A DNA stretch of 64,000 nt from Aeromicrobium stalagmiti (GCF_013283745.1 NZ_JABSTZ010000001.1:886406-950405); one strand, 5' to 3'. Positions 26,371 through 36,580 are shown, counted from the first letter of the stretch. Numbers and translations: made by a program. Notes: generated by a model from the sequence alone, not told the origin.

Positions 26371-26860
26371 TGCGCGCGCTGTGCGGCGTGGAGTTGAGCA
26401 GGCCGAACGTCGCCTGCACCGCGGCCCGGGCCTCGGCGGCGTCGAGGTCGTCGCGCAGCCGGCGCAGCACGTCGACCCAGATGTCGATGTAGGCCAGCTG
26501 CAGGGCCCGCACCTCGCGGCGTCCCTCCACGCGCAGGTTGGCCCACTCCCGCTCCTGGATGACGATCAGTGCCGGGTGGCTCAGGGCGAACTCGATGTGC
26601 CACGCGATGAGCGCACCGAGCGCGGCGTCGGGGCTGCCGGCCGCGCGCGAGCGCGACCGTCCCTCGTCGAGCAGGCGCTGGCTGATCGAGGTGAGCGACT
26701 GGGTGAGGACGTCGTCCTTGCCAGCGAAGTGCTTGTAGAGCGCCGGACCGGAGATGCCGCACGCACTGCCGATGTCGTGCACCGACACCCCGTGGAACCC
26801 GCGCTCGGCGAACAGGGTCGCCGCCGTGTCGAGGATCTGCTCGCGTCGGGTCGTCGTCAC
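26309..26860 (-). CDS. TetR/AcrR family regulator of the leucine-catabolic operon
   Basis: A 183-residue TetR protein, HTH at about residues 25-46 (VSVHDIGSACGISGPALYKHF). It is divergent from the carboxylase/HMG-CoA lyase operon, as are the TetR regulators of branched-chain catabolism in other actinobacteria. The GTG start at 26860 lies six bases after TACACT, so the transcript should be leaderless. The shared region holds a strong palindrome. The 3' end overlaps the EamA gene by 62 bases. Confidence 0.9.
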   Translation of the reverse strand: MTTTRREQILDTAATLFAERGFHGVSVHDIGSACGISGPALYKHFAGKDDVLTQSLTSISQRLLDEGRSRSRAAGSPDAALGALIAWHIEFALSHPALIVIQEREWANLRVEGRREVRALQLAYIDIWVDVLRRLRDDLDAAEARAAVQATFGLLNSTPHSARISATAMQSRLWTMARSALLA

Positions 26861-26866
26861 CGGACC

Positions 26867-26872
26867 AGTGTA
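26867..26872 (-). promoter_or_regulatory. -10 box of the 26309-26860 TetR gene
   Basis: TACACT on the minus strand, six bases before the GTG. Confidence 0.6.
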
Positions 26873-26880
26873 GCGACGTC

Positions 26881-26900
26881 AGGTTAATGACTGTTAACCT
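26881..26900. promoter_or_regulatory. Palindromic operator overlapping the carboxylase -10 box
   Basis: AGGTTAA-tgactg-TTAACCT, perfect 7-bp arms. The right arm contains TAACCT (26895-26900), the -10 box six bases before the carboxylase ATG at 26907, so binding should block transcription. Confidence 0.8.
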
Positions 26901-26906
26901 CACAGC

Positions 26907-28448
<1,542 letters not shown>

Positions 28449-28449
28449 C

Positions 28450-30321
28450 ATGAGCTTCTCGAGCGTGCTGGTCGCCAACCGGGGCGAGATCGCCCGCCGG
28501 GTCATCCTCGCCTGCCGCGAGGCAGGGCTGCGCAGCATCGCGGTCTACTCCGACGCCGATGCCGACGCGCCCTACGTGCGGCTGGCCGACGACGCGGTCC
28601 ACCTCGGCCCGACGCCGGCGGCCCAGTCCTATCTCGACATCGACCGGCTGCTCGCAGCGGCGGGGGCGTCGGGGGCCGAGGCGATCCATCCCGGCTACGG
28701 CTTCTTGTCGGAGCGGGCCGAGTTCGCCCGCGCGGTCGTGGCCGCCGGGCTCGTCTTCATCGGACCCATCGCCGAGGTCATGGACGCGATGGGGCGCAAG
28801 GACCGCGCCCGCGCGATCGCCGAGAAGGCCGGGGTGCCGGTCACGCCCCAGTTCGACGCCGCCGCCGTGCCGTCGGACGCCTATCCCGTGCTGGTCAAGG
28901 CAGCGGCCGGGGGTGGCGGCAAGGGCATGCGGATCGTCCGTGAGGCGTCCGCGCTGCAGGCCGCGATCGATGCCGCCGGCCGTGAGGCCGCCTCCGCCTT
29001 CGGCGACGACACGCTGCTGGTCGAGAAGTACGTCGAGGCCGGGCGCCACGTCGAGGTGCAGGTCTTCGGCGACGAGCACGGCCACGTCGTCCACCTCTTC
29101 GAGCGCGACTGCTCGGTGCAGCGGCGGCACCAGAAGGTCGTCGAGGAGGCGCCGGCGCACGACCTCTCCGACGAGCTGCGCCGCACCCTGCACGAGTCGT
29201 CGGTCGCCCTGTGCCGCGAGGTCGGCTACACCGGCGCGGGGACGGTGGAGTTCCTCGTCGCCGACGGTCGGGCGTACTTCCTGGAGATGAACACCCGCCT
29301 CCAGGTCGAGCACCCCGTCACCGAGGAGGTCACGGGGCTCGACCTCGTGCAGTGGCAGCTGGCCGTCGCGGCCGGCGAGCCGCTGCCGCTGGCCCAGGAC
29401 GAGATCACCGCGACCGGCCACGCGATGGAGGTGCGCGTCTATGCCGAGGACCCCTACGCCGGGTTCCTGCCCCAGGCCGGGCACGTGCTCGACGTCGCCT
29501 GGCCCGACGACGCGCGCATCGAGGCCGACCTCGAGGCAGGGGCCGAGGTGTCGACGGCGTACGACCCGATGCTCGGCAAGATCGTCGTCAGCGGCACCGA
29601 CCGCGAGGACGCCCGCCGGCGGATGGTCGAGGCGCTCGACGACACCGGCATCTTCGGCGTCACCACCAACCTCGGCTTCGTGCGGCAGCTCGTGGCGAGC
29701 GAGGCCTTCGCCGCCGGCCAGGTGCACACCGCGTGGCTCGACAGCGATGCCTCGGCCGACCTGCTCGCGGCTCCGTCGGTGCCGGAGGCGGCGGCCCGCG
29801 CCGCAGCGCTGCTCTGGGCCCGCTACGTCGTGGTGCCGGCCGACGACCCCTTCGGGCAGGTCGACGGATGGCGCTCCGGCGCCGACCCGGCCGCCGTGCG
29901 GATCGTCCTGGTCGACGAGACCGGCCACCGGTGGAGGTTCGGTCTCACCGCCGACGAGATCGACGACGCGGGCGCGCTCGCGATCATCGACCGCGACCGG
30001 ATCACGATCGCGTGGGAGGGCCAGACGTGGACCCTCGAGGTGCCCGACCCCATGCGCGGCGGCCACCGTCGCGGAGCGGCGACCGATGCCGACCTCGTCG
30101 CGCCGATGCCGGGCACGGTGCTGCGGGTCGACGTCGCCGAGGGCGACCGGGTCACGCTCGGCCAGCAGCTCGGCGTCGTCGAGGCCATGAAGATGGAGCT
30201 CGCGCTGACGGCTCCGTACGACGGGGTGGTCAGCCACGTCGGCGCCGCCACCGGCGACCAGGTGCCGATCAAGCACCTCCTCTTCACCGTCAACCCCGAC
30301 CCCGCGAGTGGCGCAGAATGA
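28450..30321 (+). CDS. Biotin carboxylase / biotin carrier alpha subunit (methylcrotonoyl-CoA type)
   Basis: A 623-residue protein starting one base after the beta subunit stop. The biotin carboxylase domain fills about residues 1-445 (NRGEIARRVILA; ATP-grasp loop AAAGGGGKGMRIV; EMNTRLQVEHPVTE). The C-terminal biotinyl domain (about 550-620) has EAMKMELAL with Lys581 as the biotin site. It carboxylates biotin for the adjacent carboxyltransferase. The 3' end forms one arm of a hairpin that extends into the next intergenic region. Confidence 0.93.
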   Translation: MSFSSVLVANRGEIARRVILACREAGLRSIAVYSDADADAPYVRLADDAVHLGPTPAAQSYLDIDRLLAAAGASGAEAIHPGYGFLSERAEFARAVVAAGLVFIGPIAEVMDAMGRKDRARAIAEKAGVPVTPQFDAAAVPSDAYPVLVKAAAGGGGKGMRIVREASALQAAIDAAGREAASAFGDDTLLVEKYVEAGRHVEVQVFGDEHGHVVHLFERDCSVQRRHQKVVEEAPAHDLSDELRRTLHESSVALCREVGYTGAGTVEFLVADGRAYFLEMNTRLQVEHPVTEEVTGLDLVQWQLAVAAGEPLPLAQDEITATGHAMEVRVYAEDPYAGFLPQAGHVLDVAWPDDARIEADLEAGAEVSTAYDPMLGKIVVSGTDREDARRRMVEALDDTGIFGVTTNLGFVRQLVASEAFAAGQVHTAWLDSDASADLLAAPSVPEAAARAAALLWARYVVVPADDPFGQVDGWRSGADPAAVRIVLVDETGHRWRFGLTADEIDDAGALAIIDRDRITIAWEGQTWTLEVPDPMRGGHRRGAATDADLVAPMPGTVLRVDVAEGDRVTLGQQLGVVEAMKMELALTAPYDGVVSHVGAATGDQVPIKHLLFTVNPDPASGAE

Positions 30322-30365
30322 AGGTTTTGAGACGGCGAGTCGTCCACTTTTGCGCCACTCGCGGG
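30301..30365 (+). terminator. Intra-operon hairpin after the biotin subunit gene
   Basis: Perfect 15-bp arms CCCGCGAGTGGCGCA (30301-30315, inside the coding region) and its complement (30351-30365). GCGCCACTCG recurs at 30373-30382 just before the next ribosome binding site. It may attenuate expression of HMG-CoA lyase or protect upstream mRNA. Confidence 0.65.
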
Positions 30366-30394
30366 TCGGTGTGCGCCACTCGGAGGAGGCCGGC

Positions 30395-31318
30395 ATGACC
30401 CTGCCCATGACGTTCACCGACCCCGCCCTCGCGGGGAGGGTCGACATCTACGAGGTCGGGCCCCGCGACGGGCTGCAGAACGAGTCGGGCATCGTGCCGA
30501 CCGAGGTCAAGCGCGAGTTCATCGAGCGCCTCGTCGCGGCGGGGCTCAAGACCGTGGAGGCGACGAGCTTCGTGCATCCGAGGTGGGTGCCCCAGCTCGC
30601 CGACGCCGAGCAGCTCGTCGGCCGGCTGACGCTCGACGGCCCCACGGCGATGCCGGTGCTGGTGCCCAACGAGCGGGGCCTCGACCGGGCGCTCGAAGCA
30701 GGTGTCACGCACATCGCGATCTTCGCCAGCGCGACCGAGACCTTCGCGCAGAAGAACCTCAACACCACGCTCGACCGCCAGCTCGCGATGTACGAGCCCG
30801 TGGTCGTCCGCGCCCGCGAGGCGGGGCTCGACGTCCGTGCGTACGTCTCGATGTGCTTCGGCGACCCGTGGGAGGGCGCCGTGCCGGTCGAGCAGGTCGT
30901 GACGACCGGCAAGCAGCTGCTCGACCTCGGTGCCTCGCAGCTGTCGATTGGCGACACGATCGGCGTCGGCACGCCGGGCCACGTCACGGCGCTCTGCGAG
31001 GCGTTCTCGCGGGCGGGCGTCGGCGGCGGCGACCTCGCAATGCACTTCCACGACACCTACGGCCAGGCGCTCAGCAACACCTTGGCGGCGATCGAGAACG
31101 GCATCGTGTGCCTCGACGCGTCGGCCGGCGGGCTCGGCGGCTGCCCCTACGCCGAGAGCGCCACCGGCAACCTCGCCACCGAGGACCTGGTGTGGATGCT
31201 CACCGGACTCGGCATCGAGCACGGCGTCGACCTGCAGGCGCTGGTGGAGACGAGCGTCTGGATGGCGGGCATCCTCGGCAAGGAGCCGGCGAGCGCCGTC
31301 GTGCGCGCCCTGCGCTGA
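30395..31318 (+). CDS. Hydroxymethylglutaryl-CoA lyase
   Basis: A 307-residue TIM-barrel lyase that cleaves HMG-CoA to acetoacetate and acetyl-CoA, the last step of leucine catabolism. Motifs: VDIYEVGPRDGLQNES (substrate Arg-Asp), LAMHFHDTYGQALSN (metal His pair) and the G-loop GGLGGCPYAESATGN with the catalytic cysteine. The ATG follows GGAGGAGG. No isovaleryl-CoA dehydrogenase is adjacent, so the pathway is split. Confidence 0.94.
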   Translation: MTLPMTFTDPALAGRVDIYEVGPRDGLQNESGIVPTEVKREFIERLVAAGLKTVEATSFVHPRWVPQLADAEQLVGRLTLDGPTAMPVLVPNERGLDRALEAGVTHIAIFASATETFAQKNLNTTLDRQLAMYEPVVVRAREAGLDVRAYVSMCFGDPWEGAVPVEQVVTTGKQLLDLGASQLSIGDTIGVGTPGHVTALCEAFSRAGVGGGDLAMHFHDTYGQALSNTLAAIENGIVCLDASAGGLGGCPYAESATGNLATEDLVWMLTGLGIEHGVDLQALVETSVWMAGILGKEPASAVVRALR

Positions 31319-31343
31319 GGCCGCTGACCCTCCGAGCCGCCGA

Positions 31344-31721
31344 TCAGCCCTGCCGCGCGAGCCGCGCGGCGACCCGGTCGGACAGCACCGCGTACTGCGC
31401 GTCGAGCCGGGTCGGGCCCGTCGGACGGGCGACGTCGACCGCGCCCACGACGCGCTCGTGCGGCCCGAACTGCTCGATCGTGATGTCGACCTGCTCGCCG
31501 TCGGGCAGCCGGTTCCACCAGTGGAAGTCGACCTGCCGGCCGTCGACGTGCACCTCGCCCCGCACGAGCGACCCGCCGAGGTGGTCGTGGATGACGACCG
31601 CCGTGGTCGCGCACTGGCCGCGTGCCGGGTTGTCGGGCGTCCAGTCGTCGACGTCCTCGGGTGCGCACGTGTCGGGGCCCCACGACTCGCGCAGCGCGAG
31701 GATCACCGCTTCCAGGGTCAT
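31344..31721 (-). CDS. YunG-like small protein
   Basis: A 125-residue protein matching the YunG family pattern: LRESWGPDTCAPE, WTPDNPARGQCATTAVVIHD, HWWNRLPDGEQVDITIEQF. The cysteine in GQC and the HWWN histidine suggest a papain-like fold, though no activity is known. ATG 31721 is preferred to a GTG ten codons upstream because TAGAGT lies seven bases before it. Confidence 0.8.
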   Translation of the reverse strand: MTLEAVILALRESWGPDTCAPEDVDDWTPDNPARGQCATTAVVIHDHLGGSLVRGEVHVDGRQVDFHWWNRLPDGEQVDITIEQFGPHERVVGAVDVARPTGPTRLDAQYAVLSDRVAARLARQG

Positions 31722-31728
31722 GTCGCCG

Positions 31729-31734
31729 ACTCTA
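31729..31734 (-). promoter_or_regulatory. -10 box of the YunG-like gene
   Basis: TAGAGT on the minus strand, seven bases before ATG 31721; decides the start. Confidence 0.55.
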
Positions 31735-31776
31735 GGGGCGGGGTCTGACACGTCGAGCCCGGCGAGCGGCCCGCGG

Positions 31777-32451
31777 TCAGGAGCGGAGGCGGCGGTCGCG
31801 CAGCTCGCTGGCGGCGTACGTGCCGATCTGCCACGTGGCGTAGGCGTCGCTGGAGGCGCCGACCGCTCCGCCGAGGAACGGCACCCGTCGACCGATGAGG
31901 GTCACCGCGCGCCGGCCGGCCGTCCGTCCGACGAGCTCGGCCGTGACCTCGCGCGAGAGCGTCTCGTCGAGCACCGGGTCGTGGACGGGCGAGGTCGCGA
32001 GCGCCATCGGCGACGACGGCAGGCGGTGCGACTTCACCAGGGACTTCACCGCGTCCTCGCCGAGCATGCAGGCCAGGATCGCGTTGCGGACACGCGGATC
32101 GTCCAGGTCGTAGCCGCGCAGGTGCGCGATGCCCGCGACCAGGTGGCACTGCACGACCGTGACCCCGGCGACGTTGGCAGGCACCGCCACGGCGGCCGTG
32201 CTGAACCCGCCGAGGTTGGTCACGAACCCCTGGATGCCTGCGAGCGAGGTGTGCATGCGCAGCAGCCCGGAGATGGCCTTCTCGACGTCACCGTCGGCGT
32301 CCACCAGCTTGGTGTCGGCCGACGCCGCGGCCGAGCGCAACGGTCCGACGCCGTCGATCGCCTTGTCGAGCACGATGCGGACATAGCCAGAGGCGACGGC
32401 AGGAGCGAGCTTCGCCCCCGCGCCGACGGCGACACTGCGGCGGACACCCAT
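31777..32451 (-). CDS. EcsC family protein
   Basis: A 224-residue protein that is mostly one EcsC domain. Features are the IDGVGPLRSA opening, a long hydrophobic alanine/valine stretch (about 75-105) and the RRVPFLGGAVGASSDAYATW glycine-rich end. EcsC proteins associate with membranes; their role is unclear. It is divergent from the APH-fold gene, and both have -10 boxes close to their start codons. Confidence 0.8.
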   Translation of the reverse strand: MGVRRSVAVGAGAKLAPAVASGYVRIVLDKAIDGVGPLRSAAASADTKLVDADGDVEKAISGLLRMHTSLAGIQGFVTNLGGFSTAAVAVPANVAGVTVVQCHLVAGIAHLRGYDLDDPRVRNAILACMLGEDAVKSLVKSHRLPSSPMALATSPVHDPVLDETLSREVTAELVGRTAGRRAVTLIGRRVPFLGGAVGASSDAYATWQIGTYAASELRDRRLRS

Positions 32452-32457
32452 GGAGCC

Positions 32458-32463
32458 AGCATA
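32458..32463 (-). promoter_or_regulatory. -10 box of the EcsC gene
   Basis: TATGCT on the minus strand, six bases before ATG 32451. Confidence 0.55.
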
Positions 32464-32507
32464 GGAGCGGACTCCACGAGCCGCCCGCGAGCGGCCCCGG
32501 GGAGCCC

Positions 32508-32513
32508 TACGCT
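32508..32513 (+). promoter_or_regulatory. -10 box of the APH-fold gene
   Basis: TACGCT, six bases before ATG 32520. Confidence 0.6.
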
Positions 32514-32519
32514 GGGCGC

Positions 32520-33476
32520 ATGGATCGCCCGTTCTCCGAGCGTGTCGCGCAGGACGACTGGCGTCGTGACGTCGGGGACTGGATCCGCCGCGAGCTCGCA
32601 CGGACGGGCCGCGAGGTGATCGGCACGATCGAGCAGCCCCGCATCCGGCCGTGGTCCACCCAGCTGACCGTCCCCACCGACGACGGGCTGATGTGGTTCA
32701 AGGCCAACTGTCCGGCGATGGTGTTCGAGCCGGCGCTGCAGGCCGAGCTGGCCCGGCTGGCGCCCGACGCCGTCGACCTGCCGTACGCCGTCGCGCCCGA
32801 CCGGGGCTGGATGCTGACCGTCGACCGGGGCGGCACCCTCGCCGACCAGGAGACCGTGACCCTGGACGACTGGATCCGCGTCGTGCAGCAGGCCGCGGCC
32901 CTCCAGCAGGTCGCCGCCACGGCGGGTGAGTCGCTGCTGGCGACGGGCCTGCCTGACTGCGGACCGGCCACCGTCGTCGATCGTTTCGACCGACTGATCG
33001 ACGTCTTCTCGGCCCTGCCCGAGGAGCACCCTGCCCACGTCCCTCCGGGTCTGCGTTCGCAGCTCGTGGCGGTCCGTCCCCGGATCGTCGCCGCCGCCGA
33101 CGTGCTGGCGTCCTCGCCGCTGCCCGTCACGTGGCAGCACGGAGACCTGCACCCCAACAACGTCTTCGCCCGCGACGGCCACGTCTTCGACTTCGGCGAC
33201 GCGCAGTGGGCGGCGGCGGTGGAGGTGCTGAGCGTCCCCTGCGGCTGGATCACGACCCTCACCGAGATCGCCTGGCCCGACGTCCTCGACGCCTACTGCG
33301 ACGCGTGGGGCACGACGGCCGAGGCGATCGCGCCGGAGCGGGAGGCCGCGGCCCTGACCCAGGCGGTCAACCGGTCCCTGCTCTGGTGGAGGTGCCTGCA
33401 GGACGCGACCGCCGCCGAGTGGGCCGAGTGGGGCGACGGGCCGCTGCACCACCTGTCACGGGTGCTCGACCAGTGA
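32520..33476 (+). CDS. Aminoglycoside phosphotransferase-fold kinase
   Basis: A 318-residue APH/choline-kinase-like protein. The catalytic loop is WQHGDLHPNNVFA (about residues 205-217) and the metal motif HVFDFGDAQWA follows. The N-terminal lysine region is WFKANCP. Substrates in this superfamily range from antibiotics to sugars and proteins, so resistance should not be assumed. It is translationally coupled to aat by a GTGA overlap. Confidence 0.85.
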   Translation: MDRPFSERVAQDDWRRDVGDWIRRELARTGREVIGTIEQPRIRPWSTQLTVPTDDGLMWFKANCPAMVFEPALQAELARLAPDAVDLPYAVAPDRGWMLTVDRGGTLADQETVTLDDWIRVVQQAAALQQVAATAGESLLATGLPDCGPATVVDRFDRLIDVFSALPEEHPAHVPPGLRSQLVAVRPRIVAAADVLASSPLPVTWQHGDLHPNNVFARDGHVFDFGDAQWAAAVEVLSVPCGWITTLTEIAWPDVLDAYCDAWGTTAEAIAPEREAAALTQAVNRSLLWWRCLQDATAAEWAEWGDGPLHHLSRVLDQ

Positions 33477-34126
33477 GCCGCCAGCCCCTCCCGGCCTCGC
33501 CGTGGATCTTCGACGCGAGCGAGTGGCCGGACGAGGACTGCGTCGCCGCAGGTGCCGACCTGGCTCCCGGCACGCTGCTCGAGGCCTATCGCTGCGGGGC
33601 GTTCCCGATGCCGCACGACGGCGAGCTGCTCTGGTGGTCGCCCATGCGCCGTGGAGTCCTCGTGCCCGCTGACGTGCGCGTCAGCCGCTCGCTCGCCCGC
33701 TCGGTGCGCCGGTTCGACGTCACGTTCGACGAGTCGTTCGAGGAGGTCATCGATGCGTGCGCCGACCCGTCTCGGCCCGGGTCGTGGATCGACTCCCCGA
33801 TCCGCGACGCGTACGTGCGCATGCACCGTCTCGGCTGGGCGCACTCGGTCGAGACGCGTGACGCCGACGGCACCCTGGTGGGCGGGCTGTACGGGCTCAG
33901 CATCGGCGCGCTGTTCGCCGGGGAGTCGATGTTCCACCGCGCGACCGACGCCTCCAAGGTCGCGCTGGTCGCGCTCGCGGACGTCGTCGGGGCCGACGGG
34001 CTGATCGACACCCAGTGGAGCACGCCGCACCTGGCGTCGCTCGGCGTCACCGAGTGGTCGCGCGATCGCTATCTCGAGGTCGTCGACACGCTCGTCGACG
34101 CCCCTCCTCCCCCGCGATGGGACTGA
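33473..34126 (+). CDS. aat: Leucyl/phenylalanyl-tRNA-protein transferase
   Basis: A 217-residue Aat enzyme that adds Leu or Phe to N-terminal Lys/Arg of proteins, marking them for ClpS-ClpAP-type degradation. Family motifs: YRCGAFPMP near residue 40, WWSPMRRGV, SWIDSPIRDAYVRMHRLGWAHSVE (central block) and GLSIGALFAGESMFHRATDASK. The GTG start overlaps the stop of the kinase-like gene. Confidence 0.94.
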   Translation: MSRQPLPASPWIFDASEWPDEDCVAAGADLAPGTLLEAYRCGAFPMPHDGELLWWSPMRRGVLVPADVRVSRSLARSVRRFDVTFDESFEEVIDACADPSRPGSWIDSPIRDAYVRMHRLGWAHSVETRDADGTLVGGLYGLSIGALFAGESMFHRATDASKVALVALADVVGADGLIDTQWSTPHLASLGVTEWSRDRYLEVVDTLVDAPPPPRWD

Positions 34127-34230
34127 TATCACGGCGGAATGTCCACAACACCCGCCGGGGGTGCGCGCTGAACGTCCCTGCGACTTCATAGACTGGACGG
34201 CGAACACACCATCACTCACAAGGAGCTTTT

Positions 34231-34509
34231 GTGGCTATCTCTCGCAACGACCTCGTCGCTGCCCTCGCTTCGAAGGCCGGCACCAGCAAGGCCGACGCCG
34301 ACGCGGTTCTCTCGTCCTTCAGCGAGATCCTCCTCGACTCCGTCGCCAAGGGCGAAAAGGTCTCGATCCCCGGCATCCTGTCGGTCGAGCGCGTTGCTCG
34401 TGCTGCTCGCACGGGCCGCAACCCCTCGACGGGCGAGACCATCGACATCCCCGCCGGTTTCGGCGTCAAGGTGAGCGTCGGCTCGCGCCTCAAGGCCGCA
34501 GCCAAGTAG
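34231..34509 (+). CDS. HU family DNA-binding protein
   Basis: A 92-residue histone-like protein that bends and compacts DNA. It contains the standard HU body (VAALASKAGTSKADADAVL, KGEKVSIPGIL) and the arm region ARTGRNPSTGETIDIPAGFG. It lacks the long lysine/alanine-rich tail of mycobacterial HupB. The GTG start has an AAGGAGC ribosome binding site, and codon choice is that of a highly expressed gene. A terminator hairpin follows. Confidence 0.95.
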   Translation: MAISRNDLVAALASKAGTSKADADAVLSSFSEILLDSVAKGEKVSIPGILSVERVARAARTGRNPSTGETIDIPAGFGVKVSVGSRLKAAAK

Positions 34510-34524
34510 GACAGCACCACCCAC

Positions 34525-34558
34525 GCAGCGCCATCGGGCCCCGGCCCGGTGGCGCTGC
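34525..34558 (+). terminator. Terminator after the HU gene
   Basis: GCAGCGCCA...TGGCGCTGC arms with a GC-rich extension. The hairpin begins 15 bases after the HU stop. There is no long T-tract. Confidence 0.7.
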
Positions 34559-34585
34559 TGCATCTCATACGTGAGGATCGGCGAC

Positions 34586-35689
34586 ATGGCGACGCTCTAT
34601 CACCGGCAGGCCCGGGAGACGCCGGCGTACGCCTGGTGGAGGCTGCCGGTCGCCGGCGTGCTCACGGTCGTCTTCTACCTCGGCCTGTCGGTCGTGCTGA
34701 TCGCCGGTGCGGCGATCTTCTTCGCGGTGCGCGACGACGGCACCTCGATCGAGGACTGGCTCGACGCCGCCGGTGACCTCGACCTGACCCGCCTCGACTT
34801 CTTCGTGCTCGACATGCTCGGGCTGGTCGTGCTGATCCCGGCGGTGCTGCTCGCGGTGCTGGCCACCGGTCCGCGCCCCGTCGGCTACCTCTCGTCGGTC
34901 GCCGGCCGACTGCGCTGGGGCTGGCTCGGCCGCACCACGGTCATGTCGTTCGTCGTCTTTGGCGCGACGATCGGCGGTGCGCTGGCGTTCGACGTGGTCA
35001 GCGGCGACGAGCTCAGCCTCGAGGCCGACGACACCGGGCAGGTCGTGCTCGCGGTGGTCGCGGTGCTGCTGATCGTCCCGTTCCAGGCTGCGGCCGAGGA
35101 GTACGTCTTCCGCGGCTACCTGATGCAGCTCGTCGGGTCGTGGACCCGGTTCGCCGTCGTCCCCGTGGTCGTCTCGACCCCGCTCTTCGTCGCGGGCCAC
35201 GCGTACGAGCTGTGGGGCATGGTCGACGTCGGCATCTTCGGGCTCACCGCGGCGATCCTCACGATCCGCACCGGCGGTCTCGAGGCCGCCATCGCGGCGC
35301 ACGCCGCCAACAACGTCGTGCTGCTGGTGCTCGACGCGCTGGGGGTGGTCTCGGCGACCGACGACAGCGGCGCCGGGCCTGTCGACCTCGTCCCGACGGT
35401 CGTCTCGAGCCTCGTCCTGCTGGTCTGGGTCGAGTGGGCGGTGCGCCGCCACGGCATCCAGACGACCCGGGAGCCCATCGCTCCGCCACCGCCTCCGCCC
35501 GCCCCGATGTGGCCGCCCCCGCCGTGGGGCCTGCCGCAGGACGTCCTGCCGTGGGCCGGGCAGCCGGCGCCGGTGGTCGCTGCGGCCCCGGTCACGCCGG
35601 TCACGCCGGTCGCGCCGCGCCCGGCCGACGCGCTGCACCCGCAGACGCCGCCCTACCCGGGCGAGATCGACGAGCGCTGGCGGCGCTAG
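34586..35689 (+). CDS. CPBP family intramembrane (CAAX-type) protease
   Basis: A 367-residue membrane protein with about eight helices. The Abi/CPBP motifs are AAAEEYVFRGYLMQL (Glu-Glu-x3-Arg), LFVAGHAYEL and AHAANN (metal histidines). The last 80 residues form a proline-rich tail (PPPPPPAPMWPPPP) of unknown role. ATG 34586 is chosen because GAGGA lies eight bases upstream; a GTG five codons earlier is possible. The stop shares CTAG with the convergent rhodanese gene. Confidence 0.88.
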   Translation: MATLYHRQARETPAYAWWRLPVAGVLTVVFYLGLSVVLIAGAAIFFAVRDDGTSIEDWLDAAGDLDLTRLDFFVLDMLGLVVLIPAVLLAVLATGPRPVGYLSSVAGRLRWGWLGRTTVMSFVVFGATIGGALAFDVVSGDELSLEADDTGQVVLAVVAVLLIVPFQAAAEEYVFRGYLMQLVGSWTRFAVVPVVVSTPLFVAGHAYELWGMVDVGIFGLTAAILTIRTGGLEAAIAAHAANNVVLLVLDALGVVSATDDSGAGPVDLVPTVVSSLVLLVWVEWAVRRHGIQTTREPIAPPPPPPAPMWPPPPWGLPQDVLPWAGQPAPVVAAAPVTPVTPVAPRPADALHPQTPPYPGEIDERWRR

Positions 35690-36003
35690 CTGACGACGGG
35701 CAGGCCCGCGCTCTCCCAGGCCTCCATGCCGCCCTCGACGTTGCTCGCGTCGTGGCCCTGGGCTTGCAACCAGTGGGTCGCACGCGCCGACCGGCCACCG
35801 AGGTGGCACACGACGAGCGTCCGCTGCGTCGGGTCGAGCTCGCTCACGCGGGCGGGCAGGTCGCCCAGCGGGATGTGGGTCGCGCCGTCGATGTGACCGG
35901 CCGCCCACTCGTGCGCCTCGCGGACGTCGAGCACCACGACGCCCTCGGGAATCGGGCTCGGGACCTGGTGCACGTCGACCGTCGGAATGCCTGGATCAGT
36001 CAT
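35686..36003 (-). CDS. Rhodanese-like domain protein
   Basis: A 105-residue single rhodanese domain for sulfur transfer. VVLDVREAHEWAAGHIDGA opens the domain, and the active loop is VVCHLGGRSARA with the persulfide cysteine. It overlaps the convergent CPBP gene by four bases (shared CTAG). No molybdopterin or thiamine partner is adjacent. Confidence 0.9.
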   Translation of the reverse strand: MTDPGIPTVDVHQVPSPIPEGVVVLDVREAHEWAAGHIDGATHIPLGDLPARVSELDPTQRTLVVCHLGGRSARATHWLQAQGHDASNVEGGMEAWESAGLPVVS

Positions 36004-36166
36004 GTGACCATGGTCCCTCTCGTCGTGAAATGGGGCACTTCCGGGTCCACATTCCGGCCGTGGACTGGCGATGAGCCCCCAGAAGTAGTTACTTTGGACT
36101 ATAGAAGGGCCGTCACGATCACTCGCGGCGGCCGTTTCATGGCGAGAATGCGAAGGAGGTGGACCC

Positions 36167-36562
36167 GTGAAGGCTCACGACACGATCCGACTTCCGTTCG
36201 TCATGTCCACTCCCGGCATCGCCCGGACGAAGCTCGCAGCCTTCCTCACGGTGCACCGCGCATCGTCCGCCGTCATCGACGACGCCCTCATCGTGATCAG
36301 CGAGATGATCGCCAACGCGGTGTGCCACGGCGTCCCCACGGCAGACGGCACGATCGAGATCAGCTGGTCGATCAACGGCGACCTGCTCGAGCTCAGCGTC
36401 CACGACGCCGGCGAGGGCGCATCGCTCAAGCCGATCGACTTCGACGAGGACTCGCTCAGCGGTCGTGGCCTGTCGATCATCAGCCGGGTCGCCGACCGCT
36501 GGTGGGTCGACATGACGGTCGGCACCAAGGTCAACGCCGAGCTCTGCCTCACCCCTCACTGA
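36167..36562 (+). CDS. Anti-sigma-factor-type histidine-kinase-like ATPase
   Basis: A 131-residue GHKL ATPase of the RsbW/SpoIIAB group. N-box ISEMIANAVCHGV (about residues 45-57), G1 box LSVHDAGEGAS and GRGLSIISRVADRWW are present. Such proteins bind sigma factors and phosphorylate anti-anti-sigma proteins, but no STAS partner is adjacent. The GTG start follows AAGGAGGTGG. The 160-bp upstream region has a TATAGA box about 65 bases before the start. Confidence 0.87.
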   Translation: MKAHDTIRLPFVMSTPGIARTKLAAFLTVHRASSAVIDDALIVISEMIANAVCHGVPTADGTIEISWSINGDLLELSVHDAGEGASLKPIDFDEDSLSGRGLSIISRVADRWWVDMTVGTKVNAELCLTPH

Positions 36563-36580
36563 GGTCGGCCACCCACCGCA

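Noticed and set aside
32520-33476. Antibiotic resistance determinant
   Set aside because: Only the general APH kinase fold is visible. The gene is coupled to aat in a housekeeping context and nothing points to an aminoglycoside substrate.
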